From NCBI RefSeq assembly GCF_019890725.1, contig NZ_JAINZZ010000032.1, positions 1 through 64,000 on the forward strand: a stretch of DNA of 64,000 bases, written 5' to 3'. The position numbers were made by a program, and so were the translations under genes. The notes beneath the pieces were generated by a model, which saw only the letters and a list, made by a program, of their open reading frames with translations, was not told the origin of the DNA and made no database searches. Every line of letters starts with the position of its first letter. The stretch's first letter is position 1. The stretch is from Actinacidiphila acidipaludis (lineage in GTDB: Bacteria; Actinomycetota; Actinomycetes; Streptomycetales; Streptomycetaceae). Positions 32,410-42,003 of this stretch are shown piece by piece.

Positions 32410-35400
32410 ATGGCCTCGCCGTCCCCTCAGTCCTCCGCGCCCGCCGCCAGCAACGCCCGAGCGGCCGCGCTGCGCCAGGCACTCGCCTCACGCGTCGTCG
32501 TCGCCGACGGCGCCATGGGCACCATGCTCCAGGCGCAGGAGCCCACGCTGGACGACTTCCAGCAGCTCGAAGGCTGCAACGAGATCCTGAACGTCACCCG
32601 GCCCGACATCGTGCGCTCCGTCCACGAGGCGTACTTCGAGGCCGGCGTGGACTGTGTGGAGACCAACACCTTCGGCGCCAACCACTCGGCGCTGAGCGAG
32701 TACGACAGCGCCGACCGCATCCACGAGCTCGCCGAGGCGGGCGCCCGCCTGGCCCGCGAGGTGGCCGACGGCTTCGCCGCCGACGGCCGCGACCGCTGGG
32801 TGCTCGGCTCGATCGGCCCCGGCACCAAGCTGCCGACGCTCGGCCACATCCCCTACGCGACGTTGCGCGACGGCTACGAGGCCAACGCGGCCGGTCTGAT
32901 CGCGGGCGGCGCGGACGCGCTGGTCGTGGAGACCATGCAGGACCTGCTGCAGGTCAAGGCCGCGCTGATCGGTTCCCGCCGGGCGATGGCCGCCGCCGGC
33001 GTGGACCTGCCGCTGATCTGCTCGGTGGCCGTCGAGACCACGGGCACCATGCTCCTCGGCTCGGAGATCGGCGCGGCACTGACCGCGCTGGAACCGCTGG
33101 GCATCGACCTGATCGGCCTGAACTGCTCGACCGGCCCGGCCGAGATGAGCGAGCACCTGCGCTACCTGACCCGCCACTCGCGGATCCCGCTGACCTGCAT
33201 GCCGAACGCCGGCCTGCCGGTGCTCACCAAGGACGGCGCCCACTACCCGCTGACCCCGGGCGAGCTCGCGGACGCGCAGGAGGTCTTCACCCGCGAGTAC
33301 GGGCTGTCCCTGGTCGGCGGCTGCTGCGGCAGCACCCCCGAGCACCTGCGGCAGATCGTCGAGCGCGTCGGCGGGCACGACCTGACCCCGCGCAGTCCGC
33401 GCCCCGAGCCCGGCGCCGCGTCGCTCTACCAGACGGTGCCGTTCCGGCAGGACACCTCGTACCTGGCCATCGGCGAGCGCACCAACGCCAACGGCTCCAA
33501 GAAGTTCCGCGAGGCGATGCTGGCCGGGCGCTGGGAGGACTGCGTCGAGCTGGCCCGCGAGCAGATCCGCGAGGGCGCCCACCTGCTGGACCTGTGCGTG
33601 GACTACGTGGGCCGGGACGGCGTGGCCGACATGGCCGAGGTCGCGGGCCGGCTGGCCACCGCCTCCACCCTGCCGATCGTGCTGGACTCCACCGAGGTCG
33701 ACGTGCTGCGCGCCGGCCTGGAGAAGCTCGGCGGCCGGGCCGTGCTCAACTCGGTCAACTACGAGGACGGCGACGGCCCGGAGTCGCGGTTCGCCCGCGT
33801 CACGCAGCTCGCCGCCGAGCACGGCGCGGCGCTGATCGCGCTGACCATCGACGAGGAGGGCCAGGCCCGCACCGCCGAGAAGAAGGTCGAGATCGCCGAG
33901 CGGCTGATCGACGACCTGACGGGGAACTGGGGCATCCGCGAGGAGGACATCCTCATCGACTGCCTGACGTTCACCATCTGCACCGGCCAGGAGGAGTCCC
34001 GCAAGGACGGCGTGGCCACCATCGAGGCGATCCGCGAGCTCAAGCGCCGCCACCCCGACGTGCAGACCACCCTCGGCCTGTCGAACATCTCCTTCGGCCT
34101 GAACCCGGCCGCCCGGGTGGTGCTCAACTCGGTCTTCCTGGACGAGTGCGTGAAGGCCGGACTGGACTCGGCCATCGTGCACGCCGCGAAGATCCTGCCC
34201 ATCGCGCGCATCCCCGAGGAGCAGCGGCAGACCGCGTACGACCTGGTCTACGACAAGCGGCGCGAGGGCTACGACCCGCTGCAGAAGCTGATGGAGCTCT
34301 TCGAGGGCGTCGACAGCACCTCGGTCAAGGCCGGCAAGGCCGAGGAACTGGCCGCGCTGCCGCTGGAGGAGCGGCTCCAGCGGCGGATCATCGACGGTGA
34401 GAAGAACGGCCTGGAGGCCGACCTGGACGCGGCGCTGGCCGACCGCCCCGCCCTGGACATCGTCAACGACACCCTGCTGTCCGGCATGAAGGTCGTCGGG
34501 GAGCTCTTCGGGTCCGGGCAGATGCAGCTCCCGTTCGTGCTGCAGTCCGCCGAGGTCATGAAGTCCGCGGTCGCCTACCTCGAACCGCACATGGAGAAGT
34601 CCGACGACAGCGGCGGCAAGGGCACGATCGTGCTCGCCACGGTGCGCGGCGACGTCCACGACATCGGCAAGAACCTGGTGGACATCATCCTGTCCAACAA
34701 CGGCTACAACGTCGTGAACCTGGGGATCAAGCAGCCGGTCTCGGCGATCCTGGAAGCGGCCGACGAGCACAAGGCCGACGTGATCGGCATGTCCGGTCTG
34801 CTGGTGAAGTCCACCGTGGTGATGAAGGAGAACCTGGAGGAGCTCAACCAGCGCGGCCTGGCCGCGGACTACCCGGTGATCCTCGGCGGCGCCGCGCTGA
34901 CCCGCGCCTACGTCGAGCAGGACCTGCACGAGATCTACCTGGGCGAGGTGCGGTACGCCCGCGACGCCTTCGAGGGCCTCCGGCTGATGGACGCCCTGAT
35001 CGGCGTCAAGCGGGGCGTGCCCGGAGCGGCGCTGCCGGAGCTGAAGGCCCGCCGGGTCGCCCACCGCCCCCAGCCCGAGCCCGAGCAGGAGACCGAGGAC
35101 GGCCCGGTCCGCTCCGACGTCGCCACCGACAACCCGGTGCCCGAGCCGCCGTTCTGGGGCAGCCGGGTGGTCAAGGGCATCCAGCTCGCCGACTACGCCT
35201 CCTGGCTGGACGAGGGAGCCCTCTTCAAGGGCCAGTGGGGCCTGAAGCAGTCCCGGGCCGGCGGGCCCTCCTACGAGGAGCTGGTGGAGTCCGAGGGCCG
35301 GCCGCGGCTGCGCGGGCTGCTCACCCGGCTGCAGTCGGAGAACCTGCTGGAGGCCGCCGTCACCTACGGCTACTTCCCGTGCGTGTCCAAGGGCGACGAC

Positions 35401-35928
35401 CTCATCGTGCTGCACGAGGACGGCTCCGAGCGGGTCCGGTTCACCTTCCCGCGGCAGCGCCGGGGCCGCCGGCTCTGCCTGGCCGACTTCTTCCGGCCCG
35501 AGGAGTCCGGCGAGACCGACGTCGTCGGCTTCCAGGTGGTCACCGTCGGCTCGCGGATCTCGGAGGCCGCCAACGAGCTGTTCGCCTCCGACTCCTACCG
35601 GGACTACCTGGAGCTGCACGGCCTGTCGGTGCAGCTCGCCGAGGCACTGGCGGAGTACTGGCACGCCCGGGTCCGCGCCGAGCTGGGCTTCGGCGGCCAG
35701 GACCCCGAGGACGTCGAGGACATGTTCGCGCTGAAGTACCGCGGCGCCCGCTTCTCGCTGGGCTACGGCGCCTGCCCGGACCTGGAGGACCGGGCGAAGA
35801 TCGCCGAGCTGCTGGAGCCGGAGCGGATCGGCGTGAAGCTGTCCGAGGAGTTCCAGCTGCACCCCGAGCAGTCCACCGACGCCATCGTCATCCACCACCC
35901 CGAGGCCAAGTACTTCAACGCCCGTTAG
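32410..35928 (+). CDS. metH: Cobalamin-dependent methionine synthase
   Basis: 1172 residues. It transfers the methyl group of methyltetrahydrofolate to homocysteine through methylcobalamin. Domains in order: homocysteine-binding barrel (about 20-320) with zinc ligands C239 (LNCSTGP) and C305/C306 (GGCCGS); folate-binding barrel (about 350-620; IGERTNANGSKKF, LDSTEVDV); cobalamin cap and B12 domain (about 640-870), with cobalt ligand H750 in GDVHDIG; and the reactivation domain (about 910-1172; ALFKGQWGLKQ, GYGACPDLEDR). Complete, with no missing domain. The ATG at 32410 follows AGGGAG at 7 nt spacing. I could not see a cobalamin riboswitch in the 170-nt leader. Confidence 0.96.
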   Translation: MASPSPQSSAPAASNARAAALRQALASRVVVADGAMGTMLQAQEPTLDDFQQLEGCNEILNVTRPDIVRSVHEAYFEAGVDCVETNTFGANHSALSEYDSADRIHELAEAGARLAREVADGFAADGRDRWVLGSIGPGTKLPTLGHIPYATLRDGYEANAAGLIAGGADALVVETMQDLLQVKAALIGSRRAMAAAGVDLPLICSVAVETTGTMLLGSEIGAALTALEPLGIDLIGLNCSTGPAEMSEHLRYLTRHSRIPLTCMPNAGLPVLTKDGAHYPLTPGELADAQEVFTREYGLSLVGGCCGSTPEHLRQIVERVGGHDLTPRSPRPEPGAASLYQTVPFRQDTSYLAIGERTNANGSKKFREAMLAGRWEDCVELAREQIREGAHLLDLCVDYVGRDGVADMAEVAGRLATASTLPIVLDSTEVDVLRAGLEKLGGRAVLNSVNYEDGDGPESRFARVTQLAAEHGAALIALTIDEEGQARTAEKKVEIAERLIDDLTGNWGIREEDILIDCLTFTICTGQEESRKDGVATIEAIRELKRRHPDVQTTLGLSNISFGLNPAARVVLNSVFLDECVKAGLDSAIVHAAKILPIARIPEEQRQTAYDLVYDKRREGYDPLQKLMELFEGVDSTSVKAGKAEELAALPLEERLQRRIIDGEKNGLEADLDAALADRPALDIVNDTLLSGMKVVGELFGSGQMQLPFVLQSAEVMKSAVAYLEPHMEKSDDSGGKGTIVLATVRGDVHDIGKNLVDIILSNNGYNVVNLGIKQPVSAILEAADEHKADVIGMSGLLVKSTVVMKENLEELNQRGLAADYPVILGGAALTRAYVEQDLHEIYLGEVRYARDAFEGLRLMDALIGVKRGVPGAALPELKARRVAHRPQPEPEQETEDGPVRSDVATDNPVPEPPFWGSRVVKGIQLADYASWLDEGALFKGQWGLKQSRAGGPSYEELVESEGRPRLRGLLTRLQSENLLEAAVTYGYFPCVSKGDDLIVLHEDGSERVRFTFPRQRRGRRLCLADFFRPEESGETDVVGFQVVTVGSRISEAANELFASDSYRDYLELHGLSVQLAEALAEYWHARVRAELGFGGQDPEDVEDMFALKYRGARFSLGYGACPDLEDRAKIAELLEPERIGVKLSEEFQLHPEQSTDAIVIHHPEAKYFNAR

Positions 35929-36009
35929 CCCGGGCGGCTCCGGGCGGCCCGGGCGCGCGAGGCCGTGCCCGGCGCCGTGAGGCCTCCCGACGTACACTGG
36001 CAGATCCGG

Positions 36010-36060
36010 CAGAGGCCGGTCGCCGTCCCGCGGTCAGCGGGGCGCGGCGACCGGCCTCTG
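36010..36060 (+). terminator. Strong hairpin after metH
   Basis: CAGAGGCCGGTCGCCG (36010-36025) pairs perfectly with CGGCGACCGGCCTCTG (36045-36060), a 16-bp stem with a 19-nt loop. It begins 82 nt after the metH stop and 66 nt before the HAD gene. Terminator is the likely role; an attenuator for the HAD gene is possible. Confidence 0.7.
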
Positions 36061-36125
36061 TGCCCCCCAGGGGCGGGCACGTGCACGGTGCGGAGCCGGG
36101 AGGACCGAGTCGAGGAGTGGGGCGT

Positions 36126-36827
36126 ATGACCAGCAGCATCCCCGTCGCCGGCACCCGCCTGGAGCAGGGGCCCGTACCGCAGGCGGTGCTGCTGGACCTG
36201 GACGGCACCCTGGTGGACACCGAGGGGCTGTGGTGGGCGGCGGAGACCGAGGTCTTCGCCGAACTGGGCCATGTGCTCGACGAGGCCCACCGGGCGGTCG
36301 TCGTGGGCGGCCCGATGTCCCGCAGCCTCGGGCATCTGATCGCCGCCACCGGCACCACCGCGACCCTGGCGGAGCTGTCGCTGGCCGTCGACCTGCGGTT
36401 CGAGCAGCTCGTCGTGCGCGGCGCCCCGCTGATGCCCGGCGCCCTGCGGCTGCTCACCGAGCTGTCCGCCCACGGCATCCCCACCGCGCTGGTCTCCGCG
36501 TCGCACCGCAGGACCATCGACGCGATGCTGGGCTCGCTCGGCGCGGAGCACTTCGCGTTCACGCTGGCCGGTGACGAGGTGCCGCGTACCAAGCCGCACC
36601 CGGACCCCTATCTGACCGCCGCGGCGCGTCTGGGGGCCGATCCCGCGGCCTGTGTGGTGGTCGAGGACACCCTCACCGGAGTGGCGTCCGCGGAGGCCGC
36701 CGGCTGCCGCGTGGTGGCCGTCCCCTCGGTCGTCCCGATCGAGCCGGCGCCCGGCCGTACGGTGCTGCGGTCGCTGGAGGAGCTGAGCATCCCTTTTCTA
36801 CGCTCTTTGAACACAGCTCTTCACTGA
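36126..36827 (+). CDS. HAD-family phosphatase (beta-phosphoglucomutase-like)
   Basis: 233 residues. Motif I LLDLDGTLVDTE gives the nucleophile Asp and the acid Asp. A helical cap follows (about 35-100). Motif II is TALVSAS, motif III is the Lys in PRTKPHPDPY, and motif IV is VVEDTLTGVASAEAAG. Subclass Ia, close to phosphoglycolate phosphatase or beta-phosphoglucomutase-like enzymes; the substrate cannot be assigned. It lies downstream of metH past a hairpin, with its own GAGGAG ribosome site. Confidence 0.88.
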   Translation: MTSSIPVAGTRLEQGPVPQAVLLDLDGTLVDTEGLWWAAETEVFAELGHVLDEAHRAVVVGGPMSRSLGHLIAATGTTATLAELSLAVDLRFEQLVVRGAPLMPGALRLLTELSAHGIPTALVSASHRRTIDAMLGSLGAEHFAFTLAGDEVPRTKPHPDPYLTAAARLGADPAACVVVEDTLTGVASAEAAGCRVVAVPSVVPIEPAPGRTVLRSLEELSIPFLRSLNTALH

Positions 36828-37107
36828 GCGTGTTCGCCGGGAATTTCCCAGCAGTCACTTCCTGAACTTTGGCATCCCGTTGGTGCTGTTCACACGCAAT
36901 CTCGGTATCGTCGCCGAAGCGTGCGCGCGGAGTGTGCTGGAATACCTGCGGTGACCCCCGCGCGGCCAGGCAACCGAAAGCCGCGCGCGTCAGCCTTCCC
37001 GGCCTTCAGCCAGCCCCGGACTCCGGTGTGCGGGCGGCCAGTTGGGCTGCGTGCGGCACCACGGGGGCCAACAGCACTTGAGCAGGAGCAAGAGGAGAAC
37101 AACGACG
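36828..37107 (+). other. Intergenic region, leader of the binding-protein pair
   Basis: 280 bp without a supported gene. The first part (36830-36915) is less GC-rich than its surroundings (AATTTCCC, AACTTTGG, GTTCACACGC) and probably holds the promoter of the downstream lipoprotein genes, but no -35/-10 pair with correct spacing stood out. GGAGCAAGAGGAGAAC near 37085-37100 provides the ribosome site. Confidence 0.5.
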
Positions 37108-38721
37108 ATGAATCGCAGGCTTCTGGTGCTGCCCGCCCTGCTGGGCGTTTTGACACCCCTGATCAGCGGGTGCGGCGGCTCCGGCGGAGGGAGCGGCGAC
37201 AGTGGCAAACCCATCGTCGTGGGCACCACCGACAGCATCGAGATGACCAAGGACAACCCGGCTCCGCTCGATCCGGCGACCTCGTACGACAGCGCGACCT
37301 GGAACATCTTCTACAACACCTTCCAGATGCTGCTGAGCTACCCGCGCAGCAGCACCACGCCTTCGCCCGACGCAGCGTCCGACTGCCACTACACGGACTC
37401 CGCGACGCTGACGTACCAGTGCACGCTGCGGGACAACCTGAAGTTCTCCAACGGTGACAAGATCACCTCGGCGGACGTGAAGTTCTCCATCGACCGGATG
37501 CGGAAGATCAACTGGTCGGCCGGCCCGGCGTCCCTGATATCGGGCGTGAAGGCGGTGAACACCCCCGACGACCGGACCGTGGTCTTCCAGCTCAAGGCGC
37601 CGGACGCGACGTTCCCCGCCAAGCTGGCCACCCCGGCCGCCGCGATCATGGACAGCAAGGTCTACGACATGAGCAAGCCGTACGACGGCTGGAAGCTCAT
37701 AGGCTCCGGCCCCTACGTGCTCAAGTCCTACACCGCCTCCAAGGACGGCTCGTTCGAGACCGGCGAGTTCGTCAAGAACCCCAACTACCAGGGTTCGATC
37801 AAGCTCAACAACAGCAAGGTCGATCTGCGGATGTTCGCGGACTCCCAAAAGATGGAGTCCGCCCTGAAGTCCGGCACCATCGACGTGATGTCCCGGCAGC
37901 TGGCTCCGGACCAGATCAAGGAACTGCAGTCCAGCACCGACCAGAACATCAAGCTCACCGAGGCGCCCGGCGGCGAGGCCCGCTACCTGTTCCTCAACAC
38001 CGCCTCGCCGGACCTGAAGACCAAGGCCGTCCGCCAGGCCATGGCGATGGTCCTGGACCGCCAGGCGATCACCAAGAACGTGTACAAGCGCACCGCCGAC
38101 CCGCTGTACTCGGTGGTCCCGCAGGGCATCTCCAGCCACATCAACTCGTTCTACAACGTCTACGGCGCCCCGAACGTCGCCGCCGCGCAGAAGAAGCTGC
38201 ACAACGCGGGGATCACCAGCAAGGTTCCGCTGACCATCAACTACCGCCGCGACAACGGCGGCACGATGAACCAGCCGGAGGCCGAGGCGATCGCCCAGCA
38301 GCTCAACGCCACCGGGCTGTTCGACGTGACGGCCAAGAGCGAGCAGTGGAACGCCTTCCTGAAGGCGGCCTCGCAGCGCAAGTACCAGATCTTCGCGATC
38401 AGCTGGCTTCCGGACTTCCCGGACCCGGACAACTACATCGCGCCGTTCTTCGACAAGGACAACTTCCTCAACCTGCCCTACCAGAGCAGCGAGATCCAGG
38501 ACACACTGCTCCCGCAGACCCGTGGCATGGCGGCGCGCAGCAACGCCGGCCCGGACTTCGAACAGACTCAGAACATCATCGCCCAGGACGTGCCGATGCT
38601 GCCGCTGTGGCAGGGCAAGCAGTACATCGCCGCGCGCAGTGACATCACCGGCGTCGAGTGGGCACTCAACTCCTCCACCACCACGCAGTTCTGGGAGCTC
38701 GGCCGTGGTGTGAGCGGGTGA
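37108..38721 (+). CDS. Family 5 (peptide/nickel-type) ABC substrate-binding lipoprotein, copy 1
   Basis: 537 residues. The signal peptide ends at the lipobox ISGC (C22). The mature part has the SBP_bac_5 fold: PLDPATSYDSATWNIFYNTF near the N-terminus, LRDNLKFSNGDKITSADVKFSIDR (the family signature, about 112-135), GSGPYVLKSY, and a C-terminal WLPDFPDPDNYIAPFF. It binds peptides or similar ligands outside the membrane and hands them to an ABC permease. No permease or ATPase gene is adjacent. It is a paralogue of the next gene, with an identical end motif LWQGKQYIAARSDITG. Confidence 0.9.
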   Translation: MNRRLLVLPALLGVLTPLISGCGGSGGGSGDSGKPIVVGTTDSIEMTKDNPAPLDPATSYDSATWNIFYNTFQMLLSYPRSSTTPSPDAASDCHYTDSATLTYQCTLRDNLKFSNGDKITSADVKFSIDRMRKINWSAGPASLISGVKAVNTPDDRTVVFQLKAPDATFPAKLATPAAAIMDSKVYDMSKPYDGWKLIGSGPYVLKSYTASKDGSFETGEFVKNPNYQGSIKLNNSKVDLRMFADSQKMESALKSGTIDVMSRQLAPDQIKELQSSTDQNIKLTEAPGGEARYLFLNTASPDLKTKAVRQAMAMVLDRQAITKNVYKRTADPLYSVVPQGISSHINSFYNVYGAPNVAAAQKKLHNAGITSKVPLTINYRRDNGGTMNQPEAEAIAQQLNATGLFDVTAKSEQWNAFLKAASQRKYQIFAISWLPDFPDPDNYIAPFFDKDNFLNLPYQSSEIQDTLLPQTRGMAARSNAGPDFEQTQNIIAQDVPMLPLWQGKQYIAARSDITGVEWALNSSTTTQFWELGRGVSG

Positions 38722-38748
38722 TCCACACCGACAAGGAGATCATCGAGG

Positions 38749-40353
38749 ATGAACCGTAAGCTGCTCGCCCTGCCGGCCGTGATGGGCCTGGCGGCACTGC
38801 CTCTCGCCGGATGCGGATCCGGCAGCGGCAGTGGTGACGGCGGCAGGGCCATCGTGGTCGGTACGACGGACACGTTCCAGATGTCGAAGGAGAACCCGGC
38901 GCCGTTCGATCCGGCGACCGGATACGACATCGGCAGCTGGAACATCTTCAACAACACGTACCAGACGCTGCTGCGCCTGCCGCGCAGCGGCACCGACCCC
39001 GAGCCCGAGGCCGCGAAGGAGTGCCACTTCACGGACAGTCAGGGCGAGCAGTACCGCTGCACGCTGCGCAGCGGCCTCATGTTCTCCAACGGGGACAAGA
39101 TCACCTCGGCGGACGTCAAGTTCTCGGTCGACCGCCAGCTGAAGATCAACGACCCCAACGGCCCGGCGAGCCTGCTGAGCAACGTGGACAAGGTGGAGAC
39201 GCCCGACTCCTCGACGGTCGTCTTCCACCTGTCCGGGCCGGACTCGACCTTCCCGTTCAAGCTGGCCACCCCGGCCGCCGACATCGTCGACAGCCGGGTG
39301 TACGGGGCCACCGCGGTCCACACCGGCTACAGCGTGCTGGGCTCCGGGCCGTACACCCTGGCGTCCTTCGACGCGGGCAAGAGCGCGATCTTCACCCGGA
39401 ACCCCAAGTACAAGGGCTCGGTGACGATCAACAACAGCAAGATCGAGCTGCGCTTCTTCACCTCCTCGGCGGCGATGATGAAGGCCCTCAAGTCCGGCTC
39501 CATCGACGTGATGAGCCGGACCATGGCGCCGGCGCAGATCAACGAGCTGGCCGACGGCGCCGACCCGTCGATCAAGCTGACCGAGGCGCCCGGCACCGAG
39601 ATCCGGTACCTGGTCTTCAACACCGCCGACCCCACCGTGAAGAAGCTCGCGGTCCGCACCGCGATAGCCGAACTGGTGAACCGGCAGAGCCTCACGCACG
39701 ACGTGTACCAGCGGACCACCACCCCGCTGTACTCGCTCGTCCCGCAGGGCATCACCGGGCACACCAACGCGTTCTTCAACAAGTACGGCGACGAGCCCAA
39801 TCTGGCGAGGGCCCGTTCGGTCCTGGCGCAGGCCGGCATCAGCACCCCGGTGCCGCTGACGCTGTCGTACACCACCAACCACTACGGTGAGGCGACCGCA
39901 CCGGAGTTCACCCTGCTCAAGGAGCAGCTGGAGTCCGGCGGCCTGTTCCGGGTCTCCCTGCAGGGCGTGTCCGACTGGAGCGGCTACAAGGCGGCGTACC
40001 GGGCGCACAAGTACCAGGTGTTCGGCATGGGCTGGTTCCCGGACTTCCCCGACCCGGACAACTACATCGCGCCGTTCTTCGGCGCGGACGACTTCCTCAA
40101 CCTCGCCTACGTCAACAAGGAGCTGCGGGACCAGATCATCCCCGGCACCCGGCAGAAGACCGAACGCAGCGGCGCGGTCGGCGACTTCGAGCGGGCGCAG
40201 CAGATCATCGCCCAGCAGATCCCCGTGCTGCCGCTGTGGCAGGGCAAGCAGTACATCGCCGCGCGCAGTGACATCACCGGCACCGAGTGGGCGCTGAACG
40301 CCTCCTCGACCACCCAGTTCTGGGAGCTGGGCCGGGGCGTCCCGACGAACTGA
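38749..40353 (+). CDS. Family 5 ABC substrate-binding lipoprotein, copy 2
   Basis: 534 residues. Lipobox LAGC (C22). Same domain layout as the preceding protein, and colinear with it along the whole length (FSNGDKITSADVKFS, GSGPYTLASF, FPDFPDPDNYIAPFF, LWQGKQYIAARSDITG). By eye the two are clearly similar but far from identical, especially in the middle (residues 190-260 and 340-400), where ligand contacts would lie. It is therefore a tandem duplication with divergence rather than a recent copy. It starts 27 nt after copy 1, with AAGGAG upstream, and the two are probably cotranscribed. Confidence 0.9.
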   Translation: MNRKLLALPAVMGLAALPLAGCGSGSGSGDGGRAIVVGTTDTFQMSKENPAPFDPATGYDIGSWNIFNNTYQTLLRLPRSGTDPEPEAAKECHFTDSQGEQYRCTLRSGLMFSNGDKITSADVKFSVDRQLKINDPNGPASLLSNVDKVETPDSSTVVFHLSGPDSTFPFKLATPAADIVDSRVYGATAVHTGYSVLGSGPYTLASFDAGKSAIFTRNPKYKGSVTINNSKIELRFFTSSAAMMKALKSGSIDVMSRTMAPAQINELADGADPSIKLTEAPGTEIRYLVFNTADPTVKKLAVRTAIAELVNRQSLTHDVYQRTTTPLYSLVPQGITGHTNAFFNKYGDEPNLARARSVLAQAGISTPVPLTLSYTTNHYGEATAPEFTLLKEQLESGGLFRVSLQGVSDWSGYKAAYRAHKYQVFGMGWFPDFPDPDNYIAPFFGADDFLNLAYVNKELRDQIIPGTRQKTERSGAVGDFERAQQIIAQQIPVLPLWQGKQYIAARSDITGTEWALNASSTTQFWELGRGVPTN

Positions 40354-40361
40354 CCGGCCGG

Positions 40362-40391
40362 GGGCCGGGTCCGCGCAGGCGGGTCCGGCCC
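40362..40391. terminator. Hairpin between the lipoprotein genes and the response regulator
   Basis: GGGCCGG (40362-40368) pairs with CCGGCCC (40385-40391). It lies between convergent genes and directly abuts the response-regulator stop. The short stem makes it a weaker call. Confidence 0.4.
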
Positions 40392-41063
40392 TCAGCTCGC
40401 GCCGGGCCGCACCAGGCCGCTCTCGTACGCGTACACCGCCGCCTGCACCCGGTCGCGCAGCGCCAGCTTGGTCAGCACATGGCCGACGTGGGTCTTCACC
40501 GTCGTCTCGCTGACGAACAGCTCGGCGGCGATCTCCGCGTTCGACAGTCCGCGGGCCACGAGTTTGAGCACCTCGACCTCGCGTTCGGTCAGCGCGTTCA
40601 GCGGCTGCGGCACCGCCTCCTCGCCGGACGGCAGCCGCCCCGCGTACTTGTCCAGCAGCCGGCGGGTGATGCTGGGGGCCAGCATGGCCTCGCCCGCGGC
40701 GACCACCCGGATCGCCTGGACCAGCTCCGCGGCCGGTGCGTCCTTCAGCAGGAAGCCGCTCGCCCCGGCCCGCAGCGCCTCCACCACGTACTCGTCGAGG
40801 TCGAAGGTGGTGAGCACCAGGACCTTCGCCGGGCCCGAGCGGTCGGGACCGGTGATCTGCCGGGTCGCCTCGACCCCGTCCATCCGGGGCATCCGGATGT
40901 CCATCAGGACCACGTCGGGCTGCAGCGCCCGCACCTGGTCCAGCGCCTGCTGGCCGTCACCGGCCTCGCCCACCACCGCCAGGTCCGGCTCCGCCTCCAG
41001 GATCATCCGGAACCCGGTGCGCAACAGGGGCTGATCGTCCACCAGCAGGACGCGAATAGCCAC
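40392..41063 (-). CDS. NarL/LuxR-type response regulator
   Basis: 223 residues. The receiver domain (1 to about 120) has the acidic pocket VDDQ, phosphoacceptor D55 in VLMDIRMPRMDG, the switch Thr in LVLTTFD and Lys in GFLLKD. The LuxR HTH (about 155-215) has LTEREVEVLKLVARGLSNAEIA and SETTVKTHVGHVLTKL. It should act as a phosphorylation-controlled transcription factor. No histidine kinase gene is next to it, so it is an orphan by position. The GTG at 41063 follows AAAGGAG; the frame is open farther upstream without a ribosome site. It sits 13 nt downstream of the RecB-type nuclease gene. Confidence 0.9.
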   Translation of the reverse strand: MAIRVLLVDDQPLLRTGFRMILEAEPDLAVVGEAGDGQQALDQVRALQPDVVLMDIRMPRMDGVEATRQITGPDRSGPAKVLVLTTFDLDEYVVEALRAGASGFLLKDAPAAELVQAIRVVAAGEAMLAPSITRRLLDKYAGRLPSGEEAVPQPLNALTEREVEVLKLVARGLSNAEIAAELFVSETTVKTHVGHVLTKLALRDRVQAAVYAYESGLVRPGAS

Positions 41064-41076
41064 GGGTACTCCTTTG

Positions 41077-41997
41077 CTAGACCGAGCCATTCTCGCCCAC
41101 GACGGGCAGGAGTCCCGGATTTTCCGCCAGCGGGTACGGCGGGGGAGTCCCGCCGAATTCGGGACAGAACGCCTGGTGGTCGCACCAGCCGCACAGGGGG
41201 CCGCGCTTCGGCCGCCACTCACCGCTGCCGGTCGCCTCGGTGATCGCCTGCCACAGCGCCAGCAGCTTGCGCTCGGTGCGCAGCAGGTCGGTCTCCGTCG
41301 GGTCGTACGTCAGCAGGTCCCCGCTGCCGAGGTAGACCAGCTGCAGCCGCCGGGGCACCACACCGCGCAGCCGCCACAGCACCAGCGCGTAGAACTTCAT
41401 CTGGAACAGCGGTTCCTCGGCGTACTCCGGCCGCGGCGCCTTGCCGGTCTTGTAGTCCACCACCCGCAGGTCGCCGGTGGCGGGGGCGACGTCCAGCCGG
41501 TCCACGTAGCCGCGCAGCGTCAGCCCGGACTCCAGCACCGTCTCCACGTACAGCTCGCGCTCCGCGGGCTCCAGACGCGTCGGGTCCTCCAGCGCGAACC
41601 AGCGCTCCACCAGTCGCTCGGCGCTCTGCAGCCAGGCCGCCAGCGCCGCCGGGTCGGCCGCGCCCTCGGCGGCCGTGAAGAGCCCGTCCAGCTCGGGCCG
41701 GGCCGCGCGCAGCCGCTCCCACTCGCCGGCCACCATCGACCGGGCCCGGTCCGCGGTCCGCTCGGCCGCGGGCGCGTCGAAGAGCCGCTCCAGCACCGCA
41801 TGCACCACCGTGCCGCGGGTGGCCGCCTCGCTGGGCTTCTCCGGCAGCCGGTCGATCACCCGCAGCCGGTACAGCAGCGGGCAGCGCATGAAGTCCGCGG
41901 CCCGCGAGGGCGACAGCGACGACGGCGGCCGCGACGGGGTCTGCCGGGCCGGCCGGCCGGGCTCGTCCGGCGGGCTGCTCTGGGCGGGGATCTCCAT
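41077..41997 (-). CDS. RecB-family PD-(D/E)XK exonuclease with Fe-S cluster motif
   Basis: 306 residues. The Cas4/AddB-like nuclease motif set is visible: SPSRAADFMRCPLLYRLR with C39, RGTVVHAVLERLF, GYVDRLDVAP, VDYKTGK (catalytic Asp and Lys) and QMKFYALVLWR. Three Cys near the C-terminus (CGWCDHQAFC) would complete a four-Cys iron-sulphur cluster with C39. No helicase domain is present, so it is a stand-alone nuclease. The biological role is not known. A TAGGGT box 6 nt before the ATG predicts a leaderless mRNA. Confidence 0.88.
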   Translation of the reverse strand: MEIPAQSSPPDEPGRPARQTPSRPPSSLSPSRAADFMRCPLLYRLRVIDRLPEKPSEAATRGTVVHAVLERLFDAPAAERTADRARSMVAGEWERLRAARPELDGLFTAAEGAADPAALAAWLQSAERLVERWFALEDPTRLEPAERELYVETVLESGLTLRGYVDRLDVAPATGDLRVVDYKTGKAPRPEYAEEPLFQMKFYALVLWRLRGVVPRRLQLVYLGSGDLLTYDPTETDLLRTERKLLALWQAITEATGSGEWRPKRGPLCGWCDHQAFCPEFGGTPPPYPLAENPGLLPVVGENGSV

Positions 41998-42003
41998 GGC
42001 CCG

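Noticed and set aside
32488-35997. 1169-codon minus-strand open frame
   Set aside because: It is the antisense shadow of metH, a result of high GC at third positions. Its translation is low-complexity and matches no family.
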